NCBI GenBank assembly: GCA_052326585.1 | Contig: JBKQLU010000041.1 | Coordinates: 1-46,914, forward strand | Direction of reading: 5' to 3' | Origin: JAPLJC01 sp052326585 | Lineage (GTDB): Bacteria > Desulfobacterota > Desulfobaccia > Desulfobaccales > 0-14-0-80-60-11 | DNA: 46,914 nt | Shown: piece after piece, positions 17,138-26,402 of the stretch | Numbering within the stretch: the stretch's first letter is position 1 | Layout of the letters: the number at the start of each line of letters is the position of its first letter | The notes under the pieces: generated by a model | What the model was told of the DNA's origin: nothing | Database searches by the model: none | Seen by the model: the letters and a program-made list of their open reading frames with translations, nothing else | Program-made: the position numbers and the translations under genes

Positions 17138-19663
17138 TCAGTGGTGCCATAAAATGAAAGGCATTTCCAACGGCACGGCGACGCCGGGAAAATTAGGGAT
17201 GAGCCGGGGGGTGAAATCACTCGCGGGCCGCGTCGCCGGCGCTGGCGCGGTAAACACGTAAGCTCCCTCCCGGTCCGGCAGCTTGTCCCCCCGGGTCATC
17301 GGCTGCCGCCAGACGCGGTCTTCAGGTTCAGCAGCATATAATTCCACCTGCACCGCCTCGGGGTCAACCCTGCCGAAAATCACCTCCACCCGGAAATGAT
17401 GTTGTCCGTCGCGGGTTTCTATCTGCAGGTCACCGAAAGAAATGGAGTGCCATCCTTCCTCAAGCTGCCGCCGCCAGTTCGCCAAGCGAATCCCGAGAGC
17501 ACCTTGATTCGCCCGGCGGGCCTCAAAGGCTGCCGCCGCCGGTAGATAATACTCCGTGGTATATTGGCGAACGGCGCGATTGGCGGAAAACCGGACCATG
17601 AGCGCCGTCACGCTCGCTCTAATTTTGGCCAGCCAAGCGGTGGGGAGACCAGCGGCATTACGGGTGTAAAATGTTGGGATTACTTCTTTTTCCAGGATGT
17701 CGTATAATGCCGCGGCCTCAGCCGCATCCCAGGCGGGATCATCACCGTGCTCCCGGCCATCGCCCAAGGCCCAACCCACCTGAGGTGAATAAGCTTCCGC
17801 CCACCAGCCGTCCAGTTCTGAAAGATTAAGACCGCCGTTGGGCAACACCTTCATGCCACTGGTGCCGCAAGCCTCCCAGGGACGCCGGGGAGTGTTGATC
17901 CAGACGTCGACGCCACCCACGAGCTGCTCGGTCAACAGCATGTCGTAATCGCCTAAAAAGACCACGCGGCCTTGAACTTCGGGACGCCGGGTGAATTGCA
18001 CCCATTGTCGGATCATTTCCTGCCCCGCCTGGTCAGCGGGATGGGCCTTGCCCGCAATCAGGATCTGGACCGGGCGCTGGGGGTCAGTTAAAAGGCGAAT
18101 CAAGCGCTCCGGGTCATGCAGCAGCAAGGTGGGACGCTTGTAAGTGGCAAACCGCCGGGCGAAACCCAGGGTTAAGGCCTCGGGGTCCAGAATCTGCCCG
18201 GCCTGGGCGATTTGCTCCGAGGAGGCGCCGGAGGCGGCCAGTTGTTGGGGGTAACGTTGGCGGGCATATTCCACCAACGTGTGCCGGGAGGCCTGGCGCA
18301 TGGCCCATAATTCCTGGTCGGACACCTGGCGGCTCACTTCTTCCACCTGGCTCATCTCGGCCAGCCACCGTTCTTGGCCGCAATGCCTGGTCCACAACTC
18401 GTCCGAAGCCTGAGAACCCCACGTTTGTACATGGATGCCGTTGGTAACGTAACCAATGGGCACCTCGTCCCGGGGCCAGCGAGGAAACAGGGGTTGGAAG
18501 ATGCTCCGGCTGACTTTCCCGTGCAACTGGCTCACGCCGTTGACCGCGCCACTGCCGCGCAGGGCGAGATAGGCCATGTTGAAGGGTTCCTGGTCGTCGC
18601 CGGGATCAAGGCGTCCTAACGCCATAAAATCGTGATATGACAGGCCTAAATAATTCTCCGCATAAGGGCCCAGATACTGCCAGATCAAGTCCGGGGAGAA
18701 CCGATCAAAGCCAGCTTCCACCGGTGTGTGGGTCGTAAAGATATTCCCAGCCCGCGTCACCTGGAGCGCTACCTCAAAGGTTTGGCCTGTTTCCCGCATG
18801 AAATCCAAGGCTCGTTCCAGGATGGCGAAGGCCGCGTGACCTTCATTCAGGTGGCAAACTTCCGGATTTATCCCCAGGGCGCGCAACATGCGCCAGCCGC
18901 CGATACCCAGCACGAGTTCCTGTTTAATGCGCATTTCCAGGCCACCGCCATACAATTCATTGGTTATGCCTCGCACAATGGGTGGGTTGGCTGGGTCATT
19001 CAGGTCCAGGAGATATAATTTCAGGCGGCCCACTTGCGCCTGCCAGGTGCGCACCCATACTGGGTAACCGGGCAGATGGATTTGCAGTCTGAGCCATTCG
19101 CCGCTGGCATCACGTACCGGGATGATCGGTAGTTGTGCAGGATCATTAATAGGATACAGGGGCAACTGAGACCCATCGGCGGCGATGGCCTGTCGAAAAT
19201 ACCCCTGCTGATACAACAACCCGACGCCTACGACCGGCACCCCGAGATCGCTGGCGGTTTTGAGCTGGTCACCGGCGACGTTGCCCAAGCCGCCCGAATA
19301 GATGGGTAAGGCCTCGCCCAACATGAACTCCATGCTGAAATAAGCCGCCGTGGTCAACGGCGCCTTAGCCTGGGTCTTTTGAAACCAGGCGGCTGCGCCG
19401 CGGGAGGTGTTCATCTCCTGGGCCAAGGTTTCCACCCGGGCCCGGAACTTGACATCCGTAGCCAATTCTTTCAGCTTGCCCGGCGCCACGGTTTGGAGAA
19501 TGATCCAAGGATTGCGGGTGAGGTCCCACAATTCAGGAGCCAACGGACGCCAGATCTCGTCGGCGCCATGGTCCCATGACCACCGCAAGTCCAGCGCCAG
19601 TTCGATAAGCTCGTCCATGCCGGCAAGCCTGCGCAGTTCGTAAGCAATGATGGGTTCAGTCAT
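17138..19663 (-). CDS. glgP: Alpha-glucan (glycogen) phosphorylase
   Basis: An 841-residue GT35 phosphorylase of the short bacterial/archaeal type with an N-terminal DUF3417 domain (about 1-110). YSGGLGNVAGDQLKTASDLGVP and HLNEGHAAFAILER are substrate-site motifs. GTSGMKVLPNGGLNLSELDGWW carries the lysine that binds pyridoxal phosphate. It releases glucose-1-phosphate from glycogen using phosphate, saving ATP. GGAGGGTTAA precedes the ATG. The tight spacing to pgm supports co-expression. Confidence 0.94.
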   Translation of the reverse strand: MTEPIIAYELRRLAGMDELIELALDLRWSWDHGADEIWRPLAPELWDLTRNPWIILQTVAPGKLKELATDVKFRARVETLAQEMNTSRGAAAWFQKTQAKAPLTTAAYFSMEFMLGEALPIYSGGLGNVAGDQLKTASDLGVPVVGVGLLYQQGYFRQAIAADGSQLPLYPINDPAQLPIIPVRDASGEWLRLQIHLPGYPVWVRTWQAQVGRLKLYLLDLNDPANPPIVRGITNELYGGGLEMRIKQELVLGIGGWRMLRALGINPEVCHLNEGHAAFAILERALDFMRETGQTFEVALQVTRAGNIFTTHTPVEAGFDRFSPDLIWQYLGPYAENYLGLSYHDFMALGRLDPGDDQEPFNMAYLALRGSGAVNGVSQLHGKVSRSIFQPLFPRWPRDEVPIGYVTNGIHVQTWGSQASDELWTRHCGQERWLAEMSQVEEVSRQVSDQELWAMRQASRHTLVEYARQRYPQQLAASGASSEQIAQAGQILDPEALTLGFARRFATYKRPTLLLHDPERLIRLLTDPQRPVQILIAGKAHPADQAGQEMIRQWVQFTRRPEVQGRVVFLGDYDMLLTEQLVGGVDVWINTPRRPWEACGTSGMKVLPNGGLNLSELDGWWAEAYSPQVGWALGDGREHGDDPAWDAAEAAALYDILEKEVIPTFYTRNAAGLPTAWLAKIRASVTALMVRFSANRAVRQYTTEYYLPAAAAFEARRANQGALGIRLANWRRQLEEGWHSISFGDLQIETRDGQHHFRVEVIFGRVDPEAVQVELYAAEPEDRVWRQPMTRGDKLPDREGAYVFTAPAPATRPASDFTPRLIPNFPGVAVPLEMPFILWHH

Positions 19664-19795
19664 TTAACCCTCCAGTTTATAATCCGTTTAGTAAAATCAA
19701 TGAGTACGAGACCACCACTTCCACCCGAAATCCGCTACCGTGGTCCCAGGGTGCCGAATGGCAACGATTATTCTCCTCAGGCAGCGGCTGGCCTC

Positions 19796-20992
19796 TTATG
19801 ATTCAATCACAAGATCCCGGGTGTGCCTGGCGATCATCAGTTCTTCGTTGGTTTTCATGACCCGAACGGTGACTCGACTGTCTATCCGGGAAATTATCGA
19901 GGAATTGCCTTCATTCAAGCCCTTGTCCAGGACAATGCCTAGAAATCGCAGAGGGGCGCAAATTCGCGCCCGGATGATAGCAGAGTTTTCACCAATGCCG
20001 CCGGTAAAGATCAAGGTGTCAAGTCCAGTCAGGGAGGCGGCCAGGGCTCCGACGAATTTCCTCGCCTGATAGCAGAAGATCTCCACCGCCAGACCCGCGT
20101 CGGCCTGGATGCCCGCTTTGGCCAAAAGGTCGTGCATGTCGCCACTGATTCCTGATAGCCCTAACAGGCCCGCTTGATGATTGATCAGGTTATTCACCTC
20201 CGCCGGGGTCATGCCTTTCTCTTGAAGTAAATAAACAATTACTCCGGGGTCCAGGTCTCCCACCCGCGTACTCATCACCAGGCCCCCAGCCGGCGTCAGT
20301 CCCATGGTAGTATCCAGGCTCCTGCCGCCCCTGATGGCCGCCATACTGGCGCCATTGCCCAGATGGGCAATAATTAGCCTGCCAGACGCGACTGACGCAC
20401 CCGCCACCTTAACCAATTCCTGGGTAACATATTCGTAAGAGAGTCCATGGAAACCATAACGCCGCAAACCTTCCATGATTATGGACTTGGGTAGGGCATA
20501 CCGTTGAGCTAATTCCGGCATCCGCCGGTGAAAGGCCGTATCGAAACAGACAATCCGCGGCAGGGCCGGAAAATGCCGATGAACCTCCTCCAGCCCTTTA
20601 ATTTCATCGGGGAGGTGATCAGGGGCCAGGGGGATCAGCAGTTTTAAATCCTCAATCAAGGCGGAGGACACCAGTTGGGGCTTGACGTGGGCCGGCCCCC
20701 CATGCACCAACCGGTGGCCCACGCCGTGAAGCTCCTTGCCGATTTCATGGCCGTCTAGCCAAGCAGAAAGGGTTTTAATGGCAGCCCCATGATCCGGAAA
20801 GTCCAATTTCTGGGCAGTCACTTGATGGCCTGCATGATCTTTGGCCTGAAAGAATCCCTGGCTGAGCCCAATTCTGGCCAATTCCCCTTCTAAGACCAGT
20901 CTCTCGGTTTCCCCAAGCACATAAAGGGAAAATTTGATGCTGGAAGAGCCGCAGTTGATGGTTAAAATGTGGCTGTCTGGCGCCATTGCCAT
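19796..20992 (-). CDS. ackA: Acetate kinase
   Basis: A 398-residue AckA with ILTINCGSSSIKFSLY, FDTAFHR, AHLGNGASMAAI and GLTPAGGLVMSTRVGDLDP. It converts acetyl phosphate and ADP to acetate and ATP. With the phosphoketolase gene upstream it gives ATP directly from the acetyl phosphate released. No phosphotransacetylase gene lies in the window. Two start codons are close: the second ATG (20986) has the better-spaced AAAAGG. It sits 97 bp after the histidine phosphatase gene. Confidence 0.95.
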   Translation of the reverse strand: MAMAPDSHILTINCGSSSIKFSLYVLGETERLVLEGELARIGLSQGFFQAKDHAGHQVTAQKLDFPDHGAAIKTLSAWLDGHEIGKELHGVGHRLVHGGPAHVKPQLVSSALIEDLKLLIPLAPDHLPDEIKGLEEVHRHFPALPRIVCFDTAFHRRMPELAQRYALPKSIIMEGLRRYGFHGLSYEYVTQELVKVAGASVASGRLIIAHLGNGASMAAIRGGRSLDTTMGLTPAGGLVMSTRVGDLDPGVIVYLLQEKGMTPAEVNNLINHQAGLLGLSGISGDMHDLLAKAGIQADAGLAVEIFCYQARKFVGALAASLTGLDTLIFTGGIGENSAIIRARICAPLRFLGIVLDKGLNEGNSSIISRIDSRVTVRVMKTNEELMIARHTRDLVIES

Positions 20993-21089
20993 GCCTTTTC
21001 ATTAATTTCCAAGGGGTGGGTGCTTTCGACTCAAAGCTGATGCTGGTTTTAAAGCCAAAATAACGAGATATCCTAATAAAACAAATTAT

Positions 21090-21734
21090 TTATGTGCCAG
21101 GCCGCCCGCGCAGTGATTCTCGCAAGTGCGTTCGATCGCCCAGCACCTTTAGTAACGGTCCTTGTTTGGTCATTTCCACGATGCTTAAGGCGGCCACCGT
21201 CAGGCTGATGCGGTCGCGATAACGGCCCACATCGATGCCCAACAAGGAACACAGCATGATGCGCGTCGTGGCTTTGTGAGATACCACCAGAACATTGCCC
21301 GAGGGCAGCGTCCGTTCAATCTCCTCCAGCACCAGCGAGCTGCGGCGGGCTATGTCCACCCCCCGTTCCCCCCCGGTGGGACCAAACCAACCCGGGTCGG
21401 CCAGCCAGCTCACATATTCATCATGGAATTCTCGGTTCACTTCCTCCGGGGTCTTGCCCTCCCACTGGCCGTAGGCGATTTCTCTGAGCCCATCCTTCAA
21501 TTGCGGGGTAATTCCCAAGGCTTCGCACAAAGGTTGGGCCGTGGCCACGGCCCGTTTCAGAGGACTGCAAAAGATGGCCTCCCAAGCCAGGTCTCTATAG
21601 GCCGCGGCAAAATCTCGGGCCATTTCATGCCCTGCCTGGGTCAAGTCCGGATCCAGGGTGCCGCAATAGCCGCCTGTCTGGCTGGCGGTGGTTTCCCCGT
21701 GTCGAAGAAAGTAAAGAGTAAGGCCCATGGTCAT
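21090..21734 (-). CDS. Histidine phosphatase (phosphoglycerate mutase-like) family protein
   Basis: A 214-residue cytoplasmic enzyme of the histidine phosphatase superfamily. The phosphoacceptor histidine lies in LRHGE near the N-terminus; FCSPLKRAVATA, EIAYGQWEGKT and VVSHKATTR (second histidine) complete the active site. The substrate cannot be read from the sequence. Its place between fructose-bisphosphate aldolase (42 bp upstream) and acetate kinase makes a sugar bisphosphate a reasonable guess: yeast Shb17, a sedoheptulose-1,7-bisphosphatase, belongs to this superfamily. Related annotations include GpmB, CobC and phosphoserine phosphatase PspA. Confidence 0.8.
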   Translation of the reverse strand: MTMGLTLYFLRHGETTASQTGGYCGTLDPDLTQAGHEMARDFAAAYRDLAWEAIFCSPLKRAVATAQPLCEALGITPQLKDGLREIAYGQWEGKTPEEVNREFHDEYVSWLADPGWFGPTGGERGVDIARRSSLVLEEIERTLPSGNVLVVSHKATTRIMLCSLLGIDVGRYRDRISLTVAALSIVEMTKQGPLLKVLGDRTHLRESLRGRPGT

Positions 21735-21776
21735 TTGTTTCCTATGCCCGGCGTTGCTGGGTCATCCCAACATCGA

Positions 21777-22799
21777 TCAAGGTTTCTCCATCCCCTGGCG
21801 ATACTCCCCGCGGCGCGCCATACTGTTGCACTTAGTCCGGTGATACAGGGCCTTTTGGGCAGCGACCACATTGATTGCCTCTCCTTTCCAGGTATCCAGA
21901 GCCGGCTGCTGGATGGCCCTCGAGTAGGAAAACGTCAGAACCCAAGGCATTTTGGAGCGCCACCGCAGATTCATGGCATTCAAGCGAGCCGAGGCCAGTT
22001 CAGGGTCTTGGCCACCGGACAGGAAGGCGACGCCGGGGACCGCCGCCGGGACTGCCCGGAGCAGGCAAGATACCGTGGCGTCCGCCACTTCTTCCACCCC
22101 AGCCTGCTTTGGACAAGCTTTGCCGGGAAGCACCATGTTGGGCTTCAAGATCATGCCTTCCAACAGCACCCGCTGTCGGTACAGTTGGCAGAACACCGTG
22201 TGCAATGCGGCCGCAGTCACGCGGGCGCACTGCTCCAGGGTGTGGTCACCGTCCATGAGCACCTCCGGCTCGACTATGGGAACCAGACCGGCTTCCTGAC
22301 ACAGGGCGGCATAACGCGCCAGGGCGTGGGCGTTGGCTTCGAGACATCCACGACTGGGAATGGACTCGCCGATGGTGATCACTGCCCGCCATTTGGCGAA
22401 CCTGGCCCCCATCTGCCGGTATTCCGACAAGCGCTCCCGCAGGCCATCCAGGCCTTCGGTAATTTTCTCCCCCGGATGGCCGGCCATATCTTTGGCGCCG
22501 GCGTCTACCTTAATGCCCGGAACAATTCCAGCCTCAGTCAGAACCTTGATAAAAGAGGTGCCGTCATTTTTGGACTGGCGTAGGGTCTCGTCATATAAAA
22601 TGGTCCCGCTGATGAATTCCCCCAACCCGGGCGTGGTTAAGATCAATTCCCGCCAGGCCCGGCGGGCCTCCTCCGTTTGCGGTATCCCCAATTTGGCAAA
22701 ACGCTGGTTACAGGTGGAATTACTCTCGTCCATGGCCAAGAGGCCCTTGCCGGCTTGTATCATGGCTTGGGCTGTGGTGGCGAGCTCTTGTTCACCCAT
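21777..22799 (-). CDS. Fructose-bisphosphate aldolase, class I
   Basis: A 340-residue class I (Schiff-base, metal-independent) aldolase of the eukaryote-like type. LLAMDESNSTCNQRF, VPGIKVDAG, RAVITIGESIPSRGC and PIVEPEVLMDGDH are all present. The Schiff-base lysine lies in LEGMILKPNMVLPG and is followed by FLSGGQDPELAS. It cleaves or forms fructose-1,6-bisphosphate; class I enzymes of this type also join erythrose-4-phosphate with dihydroxyacetone phosphate to sedoheptulose-1,7-bisphosphate. AAAGGAG precedes the ATG. It follows the phosphoketolase gene by 126 bp. Confidence 0.93.
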   Translation of the reverse strand: MGEQELATTAQAMIQAGKGLLAMDESNSTCNQRFAKLGIPQTEEARRAWRELILTTPGLGEFISGTILYDETLRQSKNDGTSFIKVLTEAGIVPGIKVDAGAKDMAGHPGEKITEGLDGLRERLSEYRQMGARFAKWRAVITIGESIPSRGCLEANAHALARYAALCQEAGLVPIVEPEVLMDGDHTLEQCARVTAAALHTVFCQLYRQRVLLEGMILKPNMVLPGKACPKQAGVEEVADATVSCLLRAVPAAVPGVAFLSGGQDPELASARLNAMNLRWRSKMPWVLTFSYSRAIQQPALDTWKGEAINVVAAQKALYHRTKCNSMARRGEYRQGMEKP

Positions 22800-22925
22800 C
22801 GCTGCTATCTCCTTTAACTATGGGCGTCCCGGGTCCTAAGCCTTCTTTCCGAGACCGGCGGTCGAGGCCTATCCGAGTTTTTCTGCCCATTCCGCCTCCG
22901 CCCTAACTCTTTCTGAAGTCCAGAA

Positions 22926-25370
22926 TCAGAAGGGCCACTTCCAGTCGGTAATGTCTGGTTGATCCACGCCGAACTCATAGGCGTGCTGCTTACACGCAAT
23001 CTGCTGGTCTAGCAGGGCCTCTCGCACGCCGGACCCCGTCTCACAGAAACGGGGTATCCGGTCAATGGCGTCTATGGCCAGGCTAAAGCGGTCCGTTTGA
23101 TTGCGGATAGCCAATTCCAATGGCGTATTGATGTTTCCCATCTCCTTGTAGCCGCGCACATGAATGTGTTGCTGGCCGGGCCGGCGGTAGGTTAAACGGT
23201 GGATCAGCCACGGGTAAGAGTGGAAGTTGAAGACCACCGGCTTGCTTGGAGTGAAGAGGGCCTCGAACTCACGATCCGTCATCCCATGGGGGTGTTCGGT
23301 GTGCGGCACGAGCTTGAACAGGTCCACCACGTTCACGAACCGAACCCTAATATCGGGCAGGTGCTGGCGGAGCAGGGCAGTGGCGGCCAGGGACTCCATG
23401 GTCGGCACGTCGCCGCAGCTCGCCATGACCACGTCGGGCTCGACCCCCTGGTCGTTGCTGGCCCAGTTCCAGATGCCGGCGCCCTTCGTGCAGTGCGTGA
23501 TGGCCGCCTCCATGTCCAGGTACTGCAGGTGTACCTGTTTATCCGCCACGATGACGTTGACATAGTTCACGCTTCGCAGGCAGTGGTCGGCTACGGAAAG
23601 CAGGCAATTGGCGTCGGGCGGCAGGTAGATGCGCACCACGCTGGGGCTCTTGTTGGCGACCACGTCAAGAAAACCGGGATCCTGATGGGTGAAACCGTTG
23701 TGGTCCTGCCGCCAGACCAGTGCGGTGATCAGCAGGTTGAGGGACGCCACCTTGGCCCGCCAGGGCAGTTCGTTGCACTTTTCCAGCCACTTGGCATGCT
23801 GGTTGAACATCGAGTCGATCACGTGGATGAACGGCTCATAGCTATTGATGAAACCGTGTCGGCCGCTCAGGATGTAACCCTCCAACCACCCTTCCACCGT
23901 GTGTTCGCTGAGCATCTCCATGACCCGGCCATTCACGGCGAGTTCCCCTCCGTCGGCATCCTCCGGGAAATACTCTCCCAGCCAGACTTTCTTGGCGACC
24001 TCGTAGAGGGCTTGGAGCTGGTTGGATTGAGTCTCGTCCGGACCGAAGACGCGGAAGTTCTGCAGGTTAGCCCGCATGACTTCCCGAAGGAAGTTGCCCA
24101 GGGTGGGGACGTTCCCGGCCCGGGTCCCGCCGGGGTTCTTGACCTCGACGGCGAATTTGCAGAAGTCAGGCAGGTCCAGAGGCCGGCGCAGCAGGCCGCC
24201 GTTGGCCACGGGATTGGCGCTCATGCGCCGGTTCCCCTTGGGAGCCAATGCTTTCAATTCCGGGATCAGACGCCCCTGCTGGTCAAAACGTTTCTCCGGC
24301 TTGTAGCCGCGCATCCACTCTTCCAGTAATTTCAGGTGGGCCGGATTGGTGGCCACGTCCGTGATGGGGATCTGGTGCGCCCGCCAGAAACCTTCCAGGT
24401 AGTGCCCGTCCACCTGCCGAGGCGCGGTCCAGCCCTTGGGGCTTCGCAGGATGATCATGGGCCAGCGCGGTCGGAAAGCTTTTCCAGTTTGCCGCGCCTC
24501 CTCCTGGAACTTGCGGATTTCCAAAACGCAGTGTTCCAGGGTGGCGGCCATCGCCTGATGCATGCTCTCGGGATCGCTGCCCTCCACGAAATAAGGAGTG
24601 TAGCCATAGCCGACGAACAGGGCCTCCAACTCCTCGTGGCTAATGCGAGCCAGGATGGTGGGGTTGTTGATCTTGTAGCCGTTGAGATGCAGGACCGGCA
24701 GCACCGCCCCATCGGTGATGGGGTTGAGGAATTTATTGCTGTGCCAGCTCGTGGCCAAAGGGCCGGTCTCGGACTCGCCATCGCCCACCATCACCAGGGT
24801 GATCAGGTCCGGGTTGTCATAGACCGTCCCAAAGGCGTGCGAAAGACTGTAACCTAACTCGCCGCCCTCGTGGATGCTGCCAGGCGTTTCCGGGGTGGCG
24901 TGGCTGCCAATGCCCCCGGGGAAGGAGAACTGCTTGAAGAAACGCTGCATCCCTGCCAGGTCTTCAGTCTTGTCCGGGTAGATCTCGGAGTAGGTCCCTT
25001 CGAGGTACGCCTGGGACAGGACCGCCGGCGCTCCATGACCGGGGCCGGAGATATAGATGGCGTTCAGGTCGTACTTGTTGATCAGCCGGTTGAAGTGTAG
25101 GTAGGTGAAGCTCTGGCCGGCGTCTGAGCCCCAGTGGCCCAATAGCCGCGGCTTTATATGCTCCAGTTTGAGCGGCTTCCGGAGCAAGGGGTTGTCCCTG
25201 AGGTACAACATCCCCAGGCACAGGTAGAGGCTGGCCTGCCAGTAGGCGTCGATCTTGCGCAACTCGTCTGTGCTTAGCGGTGCCCCTTTTACCGTGGCGC
25301 GAGCCGGTCCATAAGCACTGATGCTCTCGTCTCCGTGAACTGCTTTCGGTTGCTTGGCGGGAGTCGTCAT
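22926..25370 (-). CDS. xfp: Xylulose-5-phosphate/fructose-6-phosphate phosphoketolase
   Basis: An 814-residue phosphoketolase, a normal length. LGHWGSDAGQSF, ISGPGHGAPAVL, the thiamine-diphosphate motif GDGESETGPLATSWH, LHLNGYKINNPT and RSPKGWTAP identify it. It splits xylulose-5-phosphate (or fructose-6-phosphate) with phosphate into acetyl phosphate plus glyceraldehyde-3-phosphate (or erythrose-4-phosphate). It is the first gene of the sugar cluster, which also has the acetate kinase needed to harvest the acetyl phosphate. GAGGAGG precedes the ATG. Whether it accepts fructose-6-phosphate cannot be told from sequence alone. Confidence 0.95.
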   Translation of the reverse strand: MTTPAKQPKAVHGDESISAYGPARATVKGAPLSTDELRKIDAYWQASLYLCLGMLYLRDNPLLRKPLKLEHIKPRLLGHWGSDAGQSFTYLHFNRLINKYDLNAIYISGPGHGAPAVLSQAYLEGTYSEIYPDKTEDLAGMQRFFKQFSFPGGIGSHATPETPGSIHEGGELGYSLSHAFGTVYDNPDLITLVMVGDGESETGPLATSWHSNKFLNPITDGAVLPVLHLNGYKINNPTILARISHEELEALFVGYGYTPYFVEGSDPESMHQAMAATLEHCVLEIRKFQEEARQTGKAFRPRWPMIILRSPKGWTAPRQVDGHYLEGFWRAHQIPITDVATNPAHLKLLEEWMRGYKPEKRFDQQGRLIPELKALAPKGNRRMSANPVANGGLLRRPLDLPDFCKFAVEVKNPGGTRAGNVPTLGNFLREVMRANLQNFRVFGPDETQSNQLQALYEVAKKVWLGEYFPEDADGGELAVNGRVMEMLSEHTVEGWLEGYILSGRHGFINSYEPFIHVIDSMFNQHAKWLEKCNELPWRAKVASLNLLITALVWRQDHNGFTHQDPGFLDVVANKSPSVVRIYLPPDANCLLSVADHCLRSVNYVNVIVADKQVHLQYLDMEAAITHCTKGAGIWNWASNDQGVEPDVVMASCGDVPTMESLAATALLRQHLPDIRVRFVNVVDLFKLVPHTEHPHGMTDREFEALFTPSKPVVFNFHSYPWLIHRLTYRRPGQQHIHVRGYKEMGNINTPLELAIRNQTDRFSLAIDAIDRIPRFCETGSGVREALLDQQIACKQHAYEFGVDQPDITDWKWPF

Positions 25371-25386
25371 AACTGCCTCCTCATTT

Positions 25387-25560
25387 TCATGACTTTGTCT
25401 TCGGGCCAGGGGTATCCTCGGTTTGCCAGCCTCCGCCCAGGGCCCGGTAGAGGGCGATGACGGCCAGGAGCTCGTTGGCCCGATCCTGGGTTAATTTCAG
25501 TTCGGACTCGAAAAGCTGCCGGTCTGAATCCAGAACTTCCAGATGCGGAGCCATGTTGCA
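25387..25560 (-). pseudogene. Duplicated C-terminal fragment of the NodT-type efflux gene
   Basis: About 50 codons closely match the last part of the NodT-type gene at 26403-27830 (LEVLDSDR.LF.SELKLTQD, then RANELLAVIALYRALGGGWQ). The frame continues into a different C-terminus and stops at 25387, just 16 bp before the xfp start codon. It has no signal peptide, barrel or start of its own. It is best read as debris from a partial gene duplication. Confidence 0.8.
25422..25553 (-). repeat. 132-bp direct repeat, copy 1 (partner at 26429-26560)
   Basis: By hand alignment without gaps, about 120 of 132 bases match 26429-26560 in the same orientation. The two copies flank the DUF1345 gene. The repeat is the coding sequence for the C-terminal end of the NodT-type channel. 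Confidence 0.85.
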
Positions 25561-25611
25561 ACGTAGCATAAGAAATCTCTTAGAAAACAAAGTTGATAGT
25601 CCAGCAGCCAC

Positions 25612-26310
25612 TCAGGAAGTGAGTATGGCATTCAGAGCCCCTCCCCCCACTATGAAGTAGAAGAAAAATGAGACCAGGCTATGAATGAGCACTGTATGCC
25701 GCATCACCGGGTTTTCCACATTGACATCGCTCATTGAGTAGGTCAGGGCCACGGTGAAAGAAACATAAAGGAAGTCTAGATAGGTGGGGGTCTCGGTGCC
25801 CGGAAAACGAAAACCACTACGCCTGCCTTCTTTAAAAGGGTGCCCATGGATATCCTTGGCTTCGTAAAACAATCGGGCGTAATGCACTGCAAAGGAGGTG
25901 TGCAACAAGACCCAGGCCAACAAGACGGCGACCACGCTTAGCTGAACCATGAGACGAGAATGTCCCAGCGGATTTTTGCCAACCGCAGTAAGGAGCTGGC
26001 CCACTATCCCGGTGCCAAAAATCGATAAAAAGGTAGTTAACATCATCAAGCCCTTCCGGTCCAGCTTAACATTGGAGAGGCGCTCCTGCGTCATGGGCCC
26101 GTCGGCACTGACAAGAACAATGGTCTGGAGGATCAAAAAACTGATAGTCGCCAGAATCCAGCCCAACAGAAGTGAGAGTTGCCACGTCCAATCCTCAAGC
26201 CGATTGATCAGAATCCCCAACCCGACTCCCAAAGAGCCGCAGATAAACGCCCGCTTTCGATCATTCAGGCTCCACGCAAATTTAAACAAATATTCCCTTA
26301 TCGTGCCCAT
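25612..26310 (-). CDS. DUF1345 integral membrane protein
   Basis: A 232-residue membrane protein with about five hydrophobic helices. The pattern TYLDFLYVSFTVALTYSMSD, then RHTVLIHSLVSFFFY, matches the DUF1345 family, whose function is unknown. I chose the ATG at 26310 because AGAGGA lies upstream; an earlier in-frame ATG at 26346 has no clear ribosome-binding site. The gene lies between two copies of the NodT-gene tail, so it seems to have been inserted into, or captured by, the efflux operon. A role in efflux is not shown. Confidence 0.75.
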   Translation of the reverse strand: MGTIREYLFKFAWSLNDRKRAFICGSLGVGLGILINRLEDWTWQLSLLLGWILATISFLILQTIVLVSADGPMTQERLSNVKLDRKGLMMLTTFLSIFGTGIVGQLLTAVGKNPLGHSRLMVQLSVVAVLLAWVLLHTSFAVHYARLFYEAKDIHGHPFKEGRRSGFRFPGTETPTYLDFLYVSFTVALTYSMSDVNVENPVMRHTVLIHSLVSFFFYFIVGGGALNAILTS

Positions 26311-26402
26311 GCTATGTCCTCTGGCGGTGCCGTGGTTATTATCCACTCAAAGACGATCGCCCATTTTTCTTTCTCCTGCGAGTTATAGCTTTCCCTGTAG
26401 AT

